A DNA stretch of 7,081 nt from Dehalococcoidia bacterium (GTDB lineage: Bacteria; Chloroflexota; Dehalococcoidia; GIF9; AB-539-J10): positions 1 through 7,081 of the forward strand of contig JALNYR010000133.1 in the NCBI GenBank assembly GCA_023229725.1, in the 5' to 3' direction. Under the pieces are notes generated by a model. It made no database searches, was not told the DNA's origin, and saw only the letters and a list, made by a program, of their open reading frames with translations. The translations under genes were made by a program, and so were the position numbers. Positions 1 to 6,368 of this stretch are shown here, in pieces (position 1 is the first letter of the stretch; each line of letters begins with the position of its first letter).

Positions 1-455
1 CCGTTCAACTCAGCGATACAGTCTCGCATCGGCGTGCCGCCCCTCCCCTGCCGATTGTTGCCCACGAACACCTTGCCAAACGCCTTGGGCAGGTCCATCG
101 CCACGAAATCCGTTGCCCCCGGCATCCAGCCGCAGTCGATTCCGCGCTTGCGCAGGTAGACGGCAAACTTGTCGCTCTCCGAGTACACCGCGTCGTACCG
201 CAGACACTCGTTGACCGTGATCCTGTCGGGATGGCCGATCACCCACAGGACGTTGAACGTGTGCACCGGCAGGTTCTCTACGCCGGAGCCGTGGCAGTTG
301 ATCAGCACGTCACACTCGCCCGGGTCAACCGATACGGTGTGGCCCAGCGCCGTCAGCGCTTTCGACAGGCTGTCCTTGAACCAGTAATCCCCCCAGCGCA
401 GCTTGCGCTTCTCGTCCTTCTCACCGTCGCTTGCCGCCACAATGTAGATGTTCAC
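1..455 (-). CDS. CgeB-like GT-B glycosyltransferase, N-terminal part (cut by window edge)
   Basis: The N-terminal 151 residues of a probable GT-B glycosyltransferase of the CgeB/YkvP-like type; the gene continues beyond base 1. It starts at GTG (455-453), which overlaps the stop of the preceding gene as GTGA; there is no strong ribosome site, so coupling probably drives initiation. Visible hallmarks are an N-terminal Rossmann-like start with GDYWFKDSLSKALTALGHTV at residues 22-41, an INCHG strand end near 52-56, LWVIGHPD at 70-77, a DAVYSESDKFAVYLRKRGI stretch at 88-106, MPGATD at 111-116, and the FVGNNRQGR turn at 130-138 that opens the nucleotide-sugar-binding half in this family. The donor-binding C-terminal domain is outside the window, so donor and acceptor cannot be read. 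The short dehydrogenase two genes upstream suggests a uronic-acid donor (inference). The family call is by motif memory, not a search. Confidence 0.75.
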   Translation of the reverse strand, partial: MNIYIVAASDGEKDEKRKLRWGDYWFKDSLSKALTALGHTVSVDPGECDVLINCHGSGVENLPVHTFNVLWVIGHPDRITVNECLRYDAVYSESDKFAVYLRKRGIDCGWMPGATDFVAMDLPKAFGKVFVGNNRQGRGGTPMRDCIAELN

Positions 456-751
456 TCTTTCGGCCCCCCGAACCCGCCCACCGATGACCGTTCGGGCAGG
501 CTATCCCATTCCGCCTTTGTCATGTGGTGGTATGGCTCAAGAGGCACCCACATCGTTCCGATGCCGAATGGCCCGAACCCCCCCTCAAGTATCAGGCCGC
601 GCTCGGTGTCCTTGGCCATCACTGGCAACTCGCGCATGCGCAGCCCGAGTGGCCCGTCCTCACCCATAGCCTCGTCCAGGTTGCGCTCTAGCGCCTCCCT
701 GGCACTGTCGCTAATCGGAATACCGCCCGTTGCCATGTCGATGATGTTCAA
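452..751 (-). CDS. Unknown 99-aa protein between the sugar genes
   Basis: I do not recognise this protein. The chosen start is TTG (751-749), which overlaps the dehydrogenase stop as TTGA and lies 4 bases after a strong GAGGGGGG site; an in-frame ATG at 736-734 (94 aa) is the alternative. A longer reading back to 853 has a low-complexity, Arg/Gly-rich start lying wholly inside the dehydrogenase gene and is not believed. The protein is soluble-looking: an acidic helix-like stretch (SAREALERNLDEAMGEDG, about residues 15-32), then a Gly/Phe-rich hydrophobic segment (GGFGPFGIGTMWVPLEP, about 56-72) and a polar Gly-rich C-terminus. It does not resemble the missing C-terminal UDP-binding domain of the upstream dehydrogenase. 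It is coupled at both ends by 4-base overlaps, so it is co-translated with the dehydrogenase and glycosyltransferase and may work with them; that is guilt by association only. Confidence 0.7.
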   Translation of the reverse strand: MNIIDMATGGIPISDSAREALERNLDEAMGEDGPLGLRMRELPVMAKDTERGLILEGGFGPFGIGTMWVPLEPYHHMTKAEWDSLPERSSVGGFGGPKE

Positions 752-1515
752 CGTTCCCCCCTCAGCCTTGCGTTTGCCTTTTCCATCCCCTCTAGCAACT
801 CCCCCCGTTCGCCTAACCAACCCATGAGCGCCTGCACGTCCTTCGGAAAGCATGCGCCGGCGTAGCCACGCTTGCCGTCCTGGTGCACGTTCCAGTAGGT
901 CGAAACCAGCGCACGACCGACGTACCCGAGTAGCGGTACCACCTGCCGTACAGCCTCAAACTGCGCCCCCGACCGCGCGCACGCATCAAAGAGCAGATTC
1001 GCGAACACGACCTCCATCGCCCCGTGCGTATTGTGCGCGTACTTGATGACCTCCGCCGTGCTCAGATCGACGTACTGCGTCAGTCGCTCGCCAATCGGCA
1101 GCCGCCACTCCCACGTGTCTACCCACGGTCGCGAGTCGCCGCAGCCCACCACCTGCGTGTGCGGATGGCGAAAGTCTTCCGCCGCCGTCCGCGCGCTCAG
1201 AAACTCCGGCCAGTGATAGACGGTCCACTCGGGATGGATCGCCTGTAGCCACGCGCACGTTCCCGGTAGCACCGTGGAACGTATCACCACGTTCCGCGCG
1301 CGCGTGCGCCTGAGCACGTCGCACAGTGGCCCCTGATCCTGCTCGCCGTCCACCGTGAGCGTCGGCACGCACACGAACGCCCAGTCGCAATCGTCGGCTC
1401 CCGGCGTCTCGCCCTCCAGCGACACGCCCCCCACGTCGATACCCTCTACCCCTAGCAGGTACTCGTACAGCACCCTGCCCACAACGCCGGTGTGCCCGTA
1501 GACGGTAACCCTCAC
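748..1515 (-). CDS. Short UDP-glucose/GDP-mannose dehydrogenase family protein (no C-terminal domain)
   Basis: A 255-aa member of the UDP-glucose 6-dehydrogenase family, enzymes that oxidise the sugar C6 of a nucleotide sugar to a carboxylate in two NAD-dependent steps. The N-terminal Rossmann fold is seen in VTVYGHTGVVG (residues 3-13, with one more residue between the glycines than the usual GTGYVG), AFVCVPT (46-52) and RSTVLPGT (79-86). PEFLS (103-107) is the substrate-loop glutamate region. The central helical domain has STAEVIKYAHNT, with Lys158 and Asn162. The thiohydrolase motif GACFPKD carries Cys222 and Asp226. All main catalytic residues are therefore present, but the protein ends 33 residues after the cysteine, whereas usual members run to about 390-440 aa and carry a further UDP-binding domain. 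The start is GTG (1515), overlapping the previous stop as GTGA behind GAGGGG; a longer frame to 1638 only shadows the upstream gene. Substrate is uncertain. Confidence 0.88.
   Translation of the reverse strand: MRVTVYGHTGVVGRVLYEYLLGVEGIDVGGVSLEGETPGADDCDWAFVCVPTLTVDGEQDQGPLCDVLRRTRARNVVIRSTVLPGTCAWLQAIHPEWTVYHWPEFLSARTAAEDFRHPHTQVVGCGDSRPWVDTWEWRLPIGERLTQYVDLSTAEVIKYAHNTHGAMEVVFANLLFDACARSGAQFEAVRQVVPLLGYVGRALVSTYWNVHQDGKRGYAGACFPKDVQALMGWLGERGELLEGMEKANARLRGER
756..763 (-). promoter_or_regulatory. Ribosome binding site deciding a TTG start
   Basis: GAGGGGGG on the minus strand, 4 bases before the TTG at 751. It lies inside the last codons of the dehydrogenase gene and is the main reason for preferring the rare TTG over the ATG 15 bases further on. 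Confidence 0.6.
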
Positions 1516-1733
1516 TCGCCCCCCTCTTTGTCCCAAAGCCGCTCGGCTTCCGCACTTGCACGCAGTAATGCCTTGGCGATCCTGCGCGATTCCTTTGCCC
1601 CGTGCATTACCCACTCGTCCCCATGGATACGGATACACGCCGTGTCTGGCGGCCCGCCTGCGTGCAGCACAATCTCTACGCCGTCCACCCGCCAGTGATG
1701 TTCGTGCCAGTGTTCAATCTCGATTTCGCTCAC
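1512..1733 (-). CDS. Unknown 73-aa protein with His-rich N-terminus
   Basis: Not recognised. The start is taken as GTG (1733-1731), 6 bases after a perfect AGGAGG; an ATG two codons earlier (1739) touches the AGGAGG directly, which is too close for normal initiation. The N-terminus is acidic and His/Trp-rich (EIEIEHWHEHHW, residues 3-14). The middle looks like beta strands (VDGVEIVLHAG, ACIRIHGDEWVMH), and the C-terminal third is a charged helix (KESRRIAKALLRASAEAERL). There is no signal peptide or membrane segment. The frame overlaps the upstream 59-aa gene by 20 bases and its own stop overlaps the dehydrogenase start. The histidines could bind metal, but their spacing matches no motif I know. 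Confidence 0.72.
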   Translation of the reverse strand: MSEIEIEHWHEHHWRVDGVEIVLHAGGPPDTACIRIHGDEWVMHGAKESRRIAKALLRASAEAERLWDKEGGE

Positions 1734-1893
1734 TCGCATCCTCCTCGCCCAGCCTCCGCCACGCGCTGCCCGTCCAGTACGCGCCGAATATCTCTATCGG
1801 CTCAGCAGAGGGTGTGCCGAAGATGCTCTCATAGGGCATTGACAGAACGATGCCCGGAGCGATCATGGCCATCCAACGCTCAGTCTCGCTCAC
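1714..1893 (-). CDS. Unknown 59-aa protein
   Basis: Not recognised. The start is called at GTG (1893-1891), which overlaps the stop of the gp10-like gene as GTGA and lies 4 bases after AGGAGG (1898-1903); an ATG one codon earlier (1896) has a spacer of only 1 base. The protein is short, with a hydrophobic, Met/Pro-containing middle (MAMIAPGIVLSMPYESIFG, about residues 8-26) that is weak and broken by prolines, so I do not call a membrane span. An aromatic stretch (IFGAYWTGSAW) and a charged tail follow. Its position directly after the neck protein is typical of small phage proteins of no known function. Confidence 0.68.
   Translation of the reverse strand: MSETERWMAMIAPGIVLSMPYESIFGTPSAEPIEIFGAYWTGSAWRRLGEEDASERNRD
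1740..1745 (-). promoter_or_regulatory. AGGAGG site abutting an ATG, with GTG at proper spacing
   Basis: A perfect AGGAGG on the minus strand. The ATG at 1739 follows with no spacer, while the in-frame GTG at 1733 has a 6-base spacer. It therefore decides the start of the 73-aa gene in favour of GTG. Confidence 0.6.
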
Positions 1894-2393
1894 CATCCCT
1901 CCTGTTTGACCGCGTCTGCTATGATGCGTTCGATGGCACCGGACTGCTCTACTCTCGCAATCGCCCTCTCATCGGTGATCCAGTTGCTCGCCTTGTGCAT
2001 GGGCTGCTGTTGTGCCGCCGATTGCACCCACGGTGCGTACGTGACCCCCGTGCCAACAACTGCCTCCAAATCGCCCCGCTGGTCCAGTTTCCAGTCGCCG
2101 ATCTGTGTGGCGCTGTGCACTGTAGATGCAGATGGCCCGAGCTTTTGGCTCCACGAGTCTGAGCCGCGCGTGTACCCCATCGGCAATCCCGCCTTGCGCC
2201 GCTTGGCGAAATAGGCCGCGCGCTGCTTGGCCGATGTCCACTGGATAGGATGGTGCACCGGCCCCGGATACTGCGCAATGGTCCCTAGCACCTGCTCTGC
2301 TACCGCGCGCGTCACCCGGCGGATCACCGGGCGAGCCCCGGCACCGAATTTGGCAACCAGTTTGTCGAGCCCATGAATCTCAATGGATAGCAT
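1890..2393 (-). CDS. HK97 gp10-like neck / tail-completion (minor structural) protein
   Basis: A 167-aa protein that resembles the HK97 gp10-like family, which acts at the head-tail joint or tail terminus of siphovirus-type particles. Family-like features are the N-terminal opening IEIHGLDKLVAKFGAG (residues 4-19), an amphipathic helix, a QWTSAKQRAAYFAKRRKAG stretch in the middle, a GYTRGSDSWSQK strand, and the late VVGTGVTYAPWVQ segment, comparable to the 'YA.YV' region of relatives, followed by MHKASNW. The ATG at 2393 shares one base with the stop of the minor head protein gene (TGATG) and has only a weak purine-rich site upstream, so coupled re-initiation is likely. A longer reading to 2426 lies within the upstream gene. 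The assignment is by pattern and genome position; the exact role (neck, tail terminator or minor capsid) is not settled. Confidence 0.7.
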   Translation of the reverse strand: MLSIEIHGLDKLVAKFGAGARPVIRRVTRAVAEQVLGTIAQYPGPVHHPIQWTSAKQRAAYFAKRRKAGLPMGYTRGSDSWSQKLGPSASTVHSATQIGDWKLDQRGDLEAVVGTGVTYAPWVQSAAQQQPMHKASNWITDERAIARVEQSGAIERIIADAVKQEGW

Positions 2394-3073
2394 CAGTCCG
2401 GCAACCTGCTCAGTACCGTCCAGCATCGACAGTTCGGGTGCGCTGGCGGCCCTTCCCTACCCCACTCCGACTCCGGCGTGCCCTCTAGTGCCCCTTCGCC
2501 GCATATCGGGCAGACTCTTTCGTCCATAGCCGTACGCCAGATGCGCGTCATGTGAATGCCGCCGCGCTGCAGCTCCTCCTGCACCTTGCGCTTGCCCTCT
2601 GCGTAGGCCCGTGTCGTCTCGGTGACGGCTATCATCTGTGCGCGCCGCTCGCCGAACGCCGGTATCAGCTCGCTCCGCAGCTGGCCTATCGTCATCCCCG
2701 ATGTCTGTACGAATCGCGACACCACCGTTCTGAGCAGTGCCAGCGTGTTGGCGTCCAGTCCCGTCACCAGGTCATAGACGTAGCGCCCGGCCCACTCTGC
2801 GGCCTCGCGCGCAATCACTGCCTCATCCCAGAGCACCGGCACCGCGGCTGCCGCGCTGGCGATTCCCGTCATTGTCATGCGCTCCAGTTCGGGCCGGATC
2901 ACCGCTATCAGTTTGCCGGCCTCGGTGTCCCAAAACTCGGGTGACAGATTGTTCAGGTCTGGCGGGTCGCCTAGCTCAGCTAGCACATCGTCCAGTTGAC
3001 CGTTCAGCCGCGCCTTCAACAGGCGCAACAGTCGCAGTTCGTCCACGTCCTTGGCATCGCCGTCCGGGTCCAT
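2393..3073 (-). CDS. Minor head / head morphogenesis protein, SPP1 gp7 / Mu F-like
   Basis: A 226-aa protein of the SPP1 gp7 / Mu gpF family (Phage_Mu_F domain), a minor capsid protein that binds the portal and is ejected or assembled with the head. The N-terminal 130 residues are helical. The C-terminal domain shows the hallmarks MTIGQLRSELIPAFGERRAQ, then AVTETTRAYAEGKRKVQEEL, then RIWRTAMDERVCPICGEG and finally PPAHPNCRCWTV, giving a Cys-X2-Cys and His-X2-Cys-X-Cys set that probably binds metal. The start is uncertain. The ATG at 3073 leaves a 16-base gap after the portal stop but has GGGGAG directly against it. A TTG at 3127 (244 aa) overlaps the portal gene by 38 bases and lies 12 bases after AGGAGG. 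The order portal then gp7-like is standard. Confidence in the family is high, in the start moderate. Confidence 0.88.
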   Translation of the reverse strand: MDPDGDAKDVDELRLLRLLKARLNGQLDDVLAELGDPPDLNNLSPEFWDTEAGKLIAVIRPELERMTMTGIASAAAAVPVLWDEAVIAREAAEWAGRYVYDLVTGLDANTLALLRTVVSRFVQTSGMTIGQLRSELIPAFGERRAQMIAVTETTRAYAEGKRKVQEELQRGGIHMTRIWRTAMDERVCPICGEGALEGTPESEWGREGPPAHPNCRCWTVLSRLPD

Positions 3074-3089
3074 CTCCCCAAAAAATGTC

Positions 3090-4565
3090 CTACGGATAGC
3101 CTTCGTATCCCCGAAAGGGAGGCGCAAACGCGCCTTTCACCTCCTCCTCGCTCGCCGCCGCGCCCAGTCGCTCGCGGATCACCGCCTGCTCGTCTGCCGT
3201 CAGCACGTCAGTGTCAAAGTCCACGTCAGGCGGCTTGCCTGCGCCTAGCGCGCGCAGGCTCTTGCGCTGCCAGCGGTGCAGTTCGTCCTTGCGCGCGGCA
3301 GGCGGCCCTTCCTCGCCGGGCAGCGGCCTGCGCGCCGAGACGAGTGCCAACTGGTTCTCTTGCGCCTCCGCTTTCTCCTGCTCCATGCGCATGCGTAAGT
3401 CGTCGTACGTCATCTGATTGGGTAGATCGATACCCAACATCTCCATGGCCAGGTCTAGCGGCACGCCGGCCCCAACATACTGCGCCAGCGCGGTACCGCG
3501 CTCTGCCTCGTCCTGTTGGAAGATGTCCAGGCTCTGCCAGTCGATCACACAGCGGAGGCCCATCGGCTCGAATATCTGCGTGTTGAGCGCCGCCTGAATA
3601 ATGACGGCCTCGGGCACGACTGTCTCTGAGTAGAACGCCTGGTGATGCTCTGTCGCCGTCGCAAAGTTTGCCGCATCCTCTAACATCGTCTGCGGCACAC
3701 CGGCCGCGACCGCGATCTGCTGTCTCACGGCCATGAGCAACTCGGGCATCGCCAGTTGGTCGGTTGGGTAGCCCACGACGATTGGCGTCACCGTGGCGCG
3801 TACCGCAACCGTCTCCCACGCGCGCTTGACGCCGCCCACGAAGCGCTTCCACCACTGTTCCAGCCTGTCCAGCTCTGCCTGTGGCGGATTGCCCTCTACC
3901 GAGAGCACCGTGCCCGGCATGGCGCCGCGCGCGAAGAAATCGCTCGCGAACGTGTTCATATTCCGCGCAATGCCGCCCTCGGTGAGAATGCTAGACACCC
4001 AACCCTTGCCCGGCCCGATCTCACTCGCCAGATTGGGCGTCCACACGTAGACGGCTTGGCTCAGTGGCAGGTTTTCCGGCTCGCCATTCACCCTGCGCTC
4101 GAAATGCGTCAACCCCTTGCGTTTGTCGTATACCGGCCTGATTGACGGCGGGTATAGCCAGCGGTAGCCCTTCTCGAAGCCGAACGGGTTGCGCAGTCGC
4201 AGGTAATAGGCCGCGCCATATATCTGCAATGCCCCCTCTATCATCCGCAGCATCTGCGGCATCAAGTCGGCGTATTCCCAATCGGTTTCCTCAGCGGCCG
4301 GCTCTTTGTCGCCATCTTTCGGCTTATCTGTGGGCGGCACGGCCTTGGTAGGTACGTCTGCCACGTAGTACTTGACGGGTATGCTGGATAGTGCGTTGCA
4401 CCTCACCTCTACGCACCGCCGTACCCACGACACTGCCTGATAGGCATCATGCTCGGTGAGTTTGCCGCTATCGCCGTGCTGGCCCCATGCGTTCTGCCAG
4501 TCGTAGGCGTTCATGGTGACGCTCTTGCCGGATTGGCGGACAGTTGCTATCCACGTATTGGCCAC
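3090..4565 (-). CDS. Phage portal protein, HK97 family
   Basis: A 491-aa portal protein, subunit of the ring at one head vertex through which DNA enters and leaves and on which the terminase docks. HK97-type (Phage_portal) marks are the early helix AYQAVSWVRRCVEVRCNALS (about residues 41-60), a wing region with an aromatic/basic RLRNPFGFEKGYRWLYPP, and the ARNMNTFASDFFARGAMPGT segment. These are followed by the spacer helix ending in IAVAAGVPQTMLEDA, which is the family's 'I.VA.GVP...L' crown-stem motif, and a T-x-x-x-Q-F/Y...VVPEA stretch. The C-terminal 90 residues are charged and Glu/Pro/Ala-rich. A Lys/Pro/Asp insert (TDKPKDGDKEPAAEE) lies in the N-terminal third. The start is GTG (4565), sharing a base with the TerL stop (TAGTG), 5 bases after GGGGTGAT. 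The length is normal for the family. Confidence 0.93.
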   Translation of the reverse strand: MANTWIATVRQSGKSVTMNAYDWQNAWGQHGDSGKLTEHDAYQAVSWVRRCVEVRCNALSSIPVKYYVADVPTKAVPPTDKPKDGDKEPAAEETDWEYADLMPQMLRMIEGALQIYGAAYYLRLRNPFGFEKGYRWLYPPSIRPVYDKRKGLTHFERRVNGEPENLPLSQAVYVWTPNLASEIGPGKGWVSSILTEGGIARNMNTFASDFFARGAMPGTVLSVEGNPPQAELDRLEQWWKRFVGGVKRAWETVAVRATVTPIVVGYPTDQLAMPELLMAVRQQIAVAAGVPQTMLEDAANFATATEHHQAFYSETVVPEAVIIQAALNTQIFEPMGLRCVIDWQSLDIFQQDEAERGTALAQYVGAGVPLDLAMEMLGIDLPNQMTYDDLRMRMEQEKAEAQENQLALVSARRPLPGEEGPPAARKDELHRWQRKSLRALGAGKPPDVDFDTDVLTADEQAVIRERLGAAASEEEVKGAFAPPFRGYEGYP

Positions 4566-5809
4566 TATCTATCACCCCACAACAGGAGCGGGCCGCCGCC
4601 GGCAACCGCGTACCACGCCAGCGCACGCGCTATCACTGTATCGTCGTGCACGCCAACGGGCGCCGAGTACGCCGGCCTGCCCGTCTGCGCGCTGTATTTC
4701 ACCTCGTAGGCTTCCAACTCCGCCGTCCATATCGGATCCGCCTGCCACTGGCACTCCGCGCGCTCGAAGGCGAGGCGGATCGACTCAATCAGTGGCGGTT
4801 TGCTAGATGGCGTCGTGTCGAACGGCTGCACTCCCACGCGAGACAGTGCCGGATCGCGCTGCAACTCCTCGATGATCGGCAAGCCCATCGCATTGCTCTC
4901 TGCCACGACCACGCTCACGCCCCAACGCTGTACCAGCGTGACCAGGTCCTGGCGTTGCACGTGGTAATCGATCTCGTTGCGCCTGTGTCGTGCCAACTCT
5001 ACCCGGCAATCGCTGCACACGACGCTGTAGGCCGTATAGTCACTGACCTTGCCCCAGTCGGCCCCTAGCACCACGTGATGGCCCTTGTGCGTGACGGGGT
5101 CCGGGTTGACGGGCGCCAGCATGCAGGCTGCGATGTTGCGGAAAACCGCGCCCTCGTTGTCCAGAAACTCGGCGAGAATCTCCTGCCTGTAGGCGTCCTC
5201 AGAGAGATCGGCCGTGATCTCGGCCAGTGCCTCACGGGACAGGTGCGGATTGTCGTGGCTCGTAAAATGCCACGCTTTCCAGCGCCCCGTGTCGTCGCCC
5301 AGCGCACGCGCATAGAAGGCATGAAAGTGATTCTTGCGCTTCGGCGTGCTGATAAACCAGGCATCGCCGTCGTTGTCGAGCAACATCGGCGCGCCGACCA
5401 GGTCCCACGCGCTCGGGTCCATGATGGCGAACTCATCGAGCACGAGGAAGTCGGCATAGTCACCGCGCAGGGTGTCTGCGTCGAAGGCCGTCTTGGCGCG
5501 TATGCGCCCGCCGTTCGGGAACTCAAGCGTATGCCTCGTTTCGTTCTTCTTGACTATGCCGGCGCTAACTAGCGGCCCCAGCCACGTTTTGCACTTCTCC
5601 CAGAACGTGTCGGCCTGTTCCTGCGTGGGTGAGGCCAGTAGCACCCGCCGACCCCGTCGCGCCTGTTCGCAAGCCGTTAGTGCCGCAAGCGTCGTTTTCC
5701 CACTACGCCGGCCCGAGCATATAACGATGCGCCGCGCAGTCGATTGCTGAACCTCACGCTGTTTCGCATGTGGCGCCGGGAGTGTCACCCGTAGCCTGGT
5801 CGTTGCCAT
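4565..5809 (-). CDS. Terminase large subunit (packaging ATPase and nuclease)
   Basis: A 414-aa TerL, the motor that pumps DNA into the prohead and cuts the concatemer. The N-terminal ATPase shows an adenine-binding region with an HAKQ motif (residues 14-17), Walker A GRRSGKTT (33-40), Walker B LVLDE with Asp125 and catalytic Glu126, and the coupling motif STP (154-156). The C-terminal RNase H-like nuclease has the three expected acidic positions: Asp251 in LGADWG, Glu304 in VVVAESN, and Asp389/Asp390 in VHDDT. Motor and nuclease both appear intact, and the length is usual for Terminase_6/6C-type proteins. The ATG at 5809 lies inside the TerS gene (56-base overlap) and is preceded only by a weak GGGTGT. 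A GTG at codon 8 is a possible later start, since conserved sequence begins around LPAPHAKQ. Confidence 0.95.
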   Translation of the reverse strand: MATTRLRVTLPAPHAKQREVQQSTARRIVICSGRRSGKTTLAALTACEQARRGRRVLLASPTQEQADTFWEKCKTWLGPLVSAGIVKKNETRHTLEFPNGGRIRAKTAFDADTLRGDYADFLVLDEFAIMDPSAWDLVGAPMLLDNDGDAWFISTPKRKNHFHAFYARALGDDTGRWKAWHFTSHDNPHLSREALAEITADLSEDAYRQEILAEFLDNEGAVFRNIAACMLAPVNPDPVTHKGHHVVLGADWGKVSDYTAYSVVCSDCRVELARHRRNEIDYHVQRQDLVTLVQRWGVSVVVAESNAMGLPIIEELQRDPALSRVGVQPFDTTPSSKPPLIESIRLAFERAECQWQADPIWTAELEAYEVKYSAQTGRPAYSAPVGVHDDTVIARALAWYAVAGGGPLLLWGDR

Positions 5810-6071
5810 ACACCCACTCTACAATCACCTTGCCACGGTTTTCATTCACGTTCGGCTGCACCGACCTGCCCCACACGCGGTCCATCACCAGCTCGGCACA
5901 CGCCTTGCGAAAGAGCGGAGGCAGCACGGGATCGCGCATGTAGCTGACGATCAGCCCCAGCGCGTACTCGGCATCACCGCCAGCATCGGTAATGGCCTTC
6001 TCGCGTATTTCGGTTACGAGGCTAACCTTTCTGCCAGCGCCCCGCCTCTTCCCGCCCCAGCCATCCGCCAC
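5754..6071 (-). CDS. Terminase small subunit (probable)
   Basis: A 105-aa protein directly before TerL, matching the small-terminase position and style. TerS recognises the packaging site and regulates the TerL motor. The N-terminus carries the basic, Gly-rich GWGGKRRGAGRK (residues 4-15), very common at the start of phage small terminases and related DNA-binding proteins. Helices follow (VTEIREKAITDAGG, AEYALGLIVSYM), then a PLFRKACAELVMDRVWGRSVQP stretch (about 52-73) like the 'R..A...LMDR..GKP.Q' region of relatives. The C-terminus is a polar tail. The start is GTG (6071), 5 bases after AGAAGGA (6077-6083). The last 56 bases overlap the TerL gene in another frame. The protein is short for a TerS, so the central oligomerisation domain would be minimal. 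Part of the call rests on gene order. Confidence 0.8.
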   Translation of the reverse strand: MADGWGGKRRGAGRKVSLVTEIREKAITDAGGDAEYALGLIVSYMRDPVLPPLFRKACAELVMDRVWGRSVQPNVNENRGKVIVEWVYGNDQATGDTPGATCETA

Positions 6072-6076
6072 TTGAT

Positions 6077-6083
6077 TCCTTCT
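6077..6083 (-). promoter_or_regulatory. Ribosome binding site for TerS
   Basis: AGAAGGA on the minus strand, 5 bases before the GTG at 6071. It sits in the 33-base gap between the 87-aa gene and TerS, one of the few real intergenic gaps in the operon, and supports the GTG start. Confidence 0.6.
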
Positions 6084-6104
6084 TGAAACCCCGCGTCATT
6101 CAAG

Positions 6105-6368
6105 CTACTTCTCGCGTTCCCCCAGCCACGTGTCCGTCATGCCTTCCCTACAGCGCGCGCTCGCCGTCAGAATGTCCTCGCCGTTCGCGATGCAAAAGAT
6201 GCTGCCGTCTGGCCTCTCGGCCCACTCAGCCCCTCGAAGCCCTTGCCACCTCGTAAGTTCCTTCGTCCGCACGGCCTGCTCGCGCTGCTCTGCCGTCAAT
6301 GGCGTCCAGCCCTGGCCTCTCAGCATAACGTTGCAGACATACGTCTTGCCCGTTTCGTACCTCAACAT
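6105..6368 (-). CDS. Unknown 87-aa protein upstream of TerS
   Basis: Not recognised. The ATG at 6368 overlaps the stop of the 51-aa gene by 7 bases and follows GAGGGGAG with a 4-base spacer. A longer frame to 6446 shadows the upstream gene. The protein is soluble-looking with three cysteines (residues 12, 59 and 73). It has an N-terminal strand-like part (YETGKTYVCNVMLRG), a basic/acidic helix (TAEQREQAVRTKELTRW), then DGSIFCIANGEDILTASARC. The C-terminus, GMTDTWLGEREK, shares DTWLG with the C-terminus of the preceding 51-aa protein. Placement just before TerS suggests a role in packaging, a regulator or an accessory protein, but nothing in the sequence fixes this. Confidence 0.72.
   Translation of the reverse strand: MLRYETGKTYVCNVMLRGQGWTPLTAEQREQAVRTKELTRWQGLRGAEWAERPDGSIFCIANGEDILTASARCREGMTDTWLGEREK
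6120..6135. repeat. 16-base direct repeat, copy 1 (encodes DTWLG)
   Basis: CCCCAGCCACGTGTCC on the plus strand, identical to 6380-6395 and 260 bases away. It contains the palindrome CACGTG. Read on the minus strand it encodes DTWLG in frame near the C-terminus of the 87-aa protein. Confidence 0.85.

Noticed and set aside
231..827. Long plus-strand open frames (231-827, 1602-2162, 2996-3586, 4544-5068, 5075-5572).
   Set aside because: They lie opposite well-supported minus-strand genes, have Arg/Pro/Ser-rich low-complexity products and show no family motifs; they are antisense shadows in GC-rich DNA.
3226..3855. Same-strand open frames inside the portal, dehydrogenase and TerL genes (3226-3855, 986-1561, 5065-5526).
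   Set aside because: Out-of-frame shadows of recognised proteins, with Arg/Gly/Ala-rich products.
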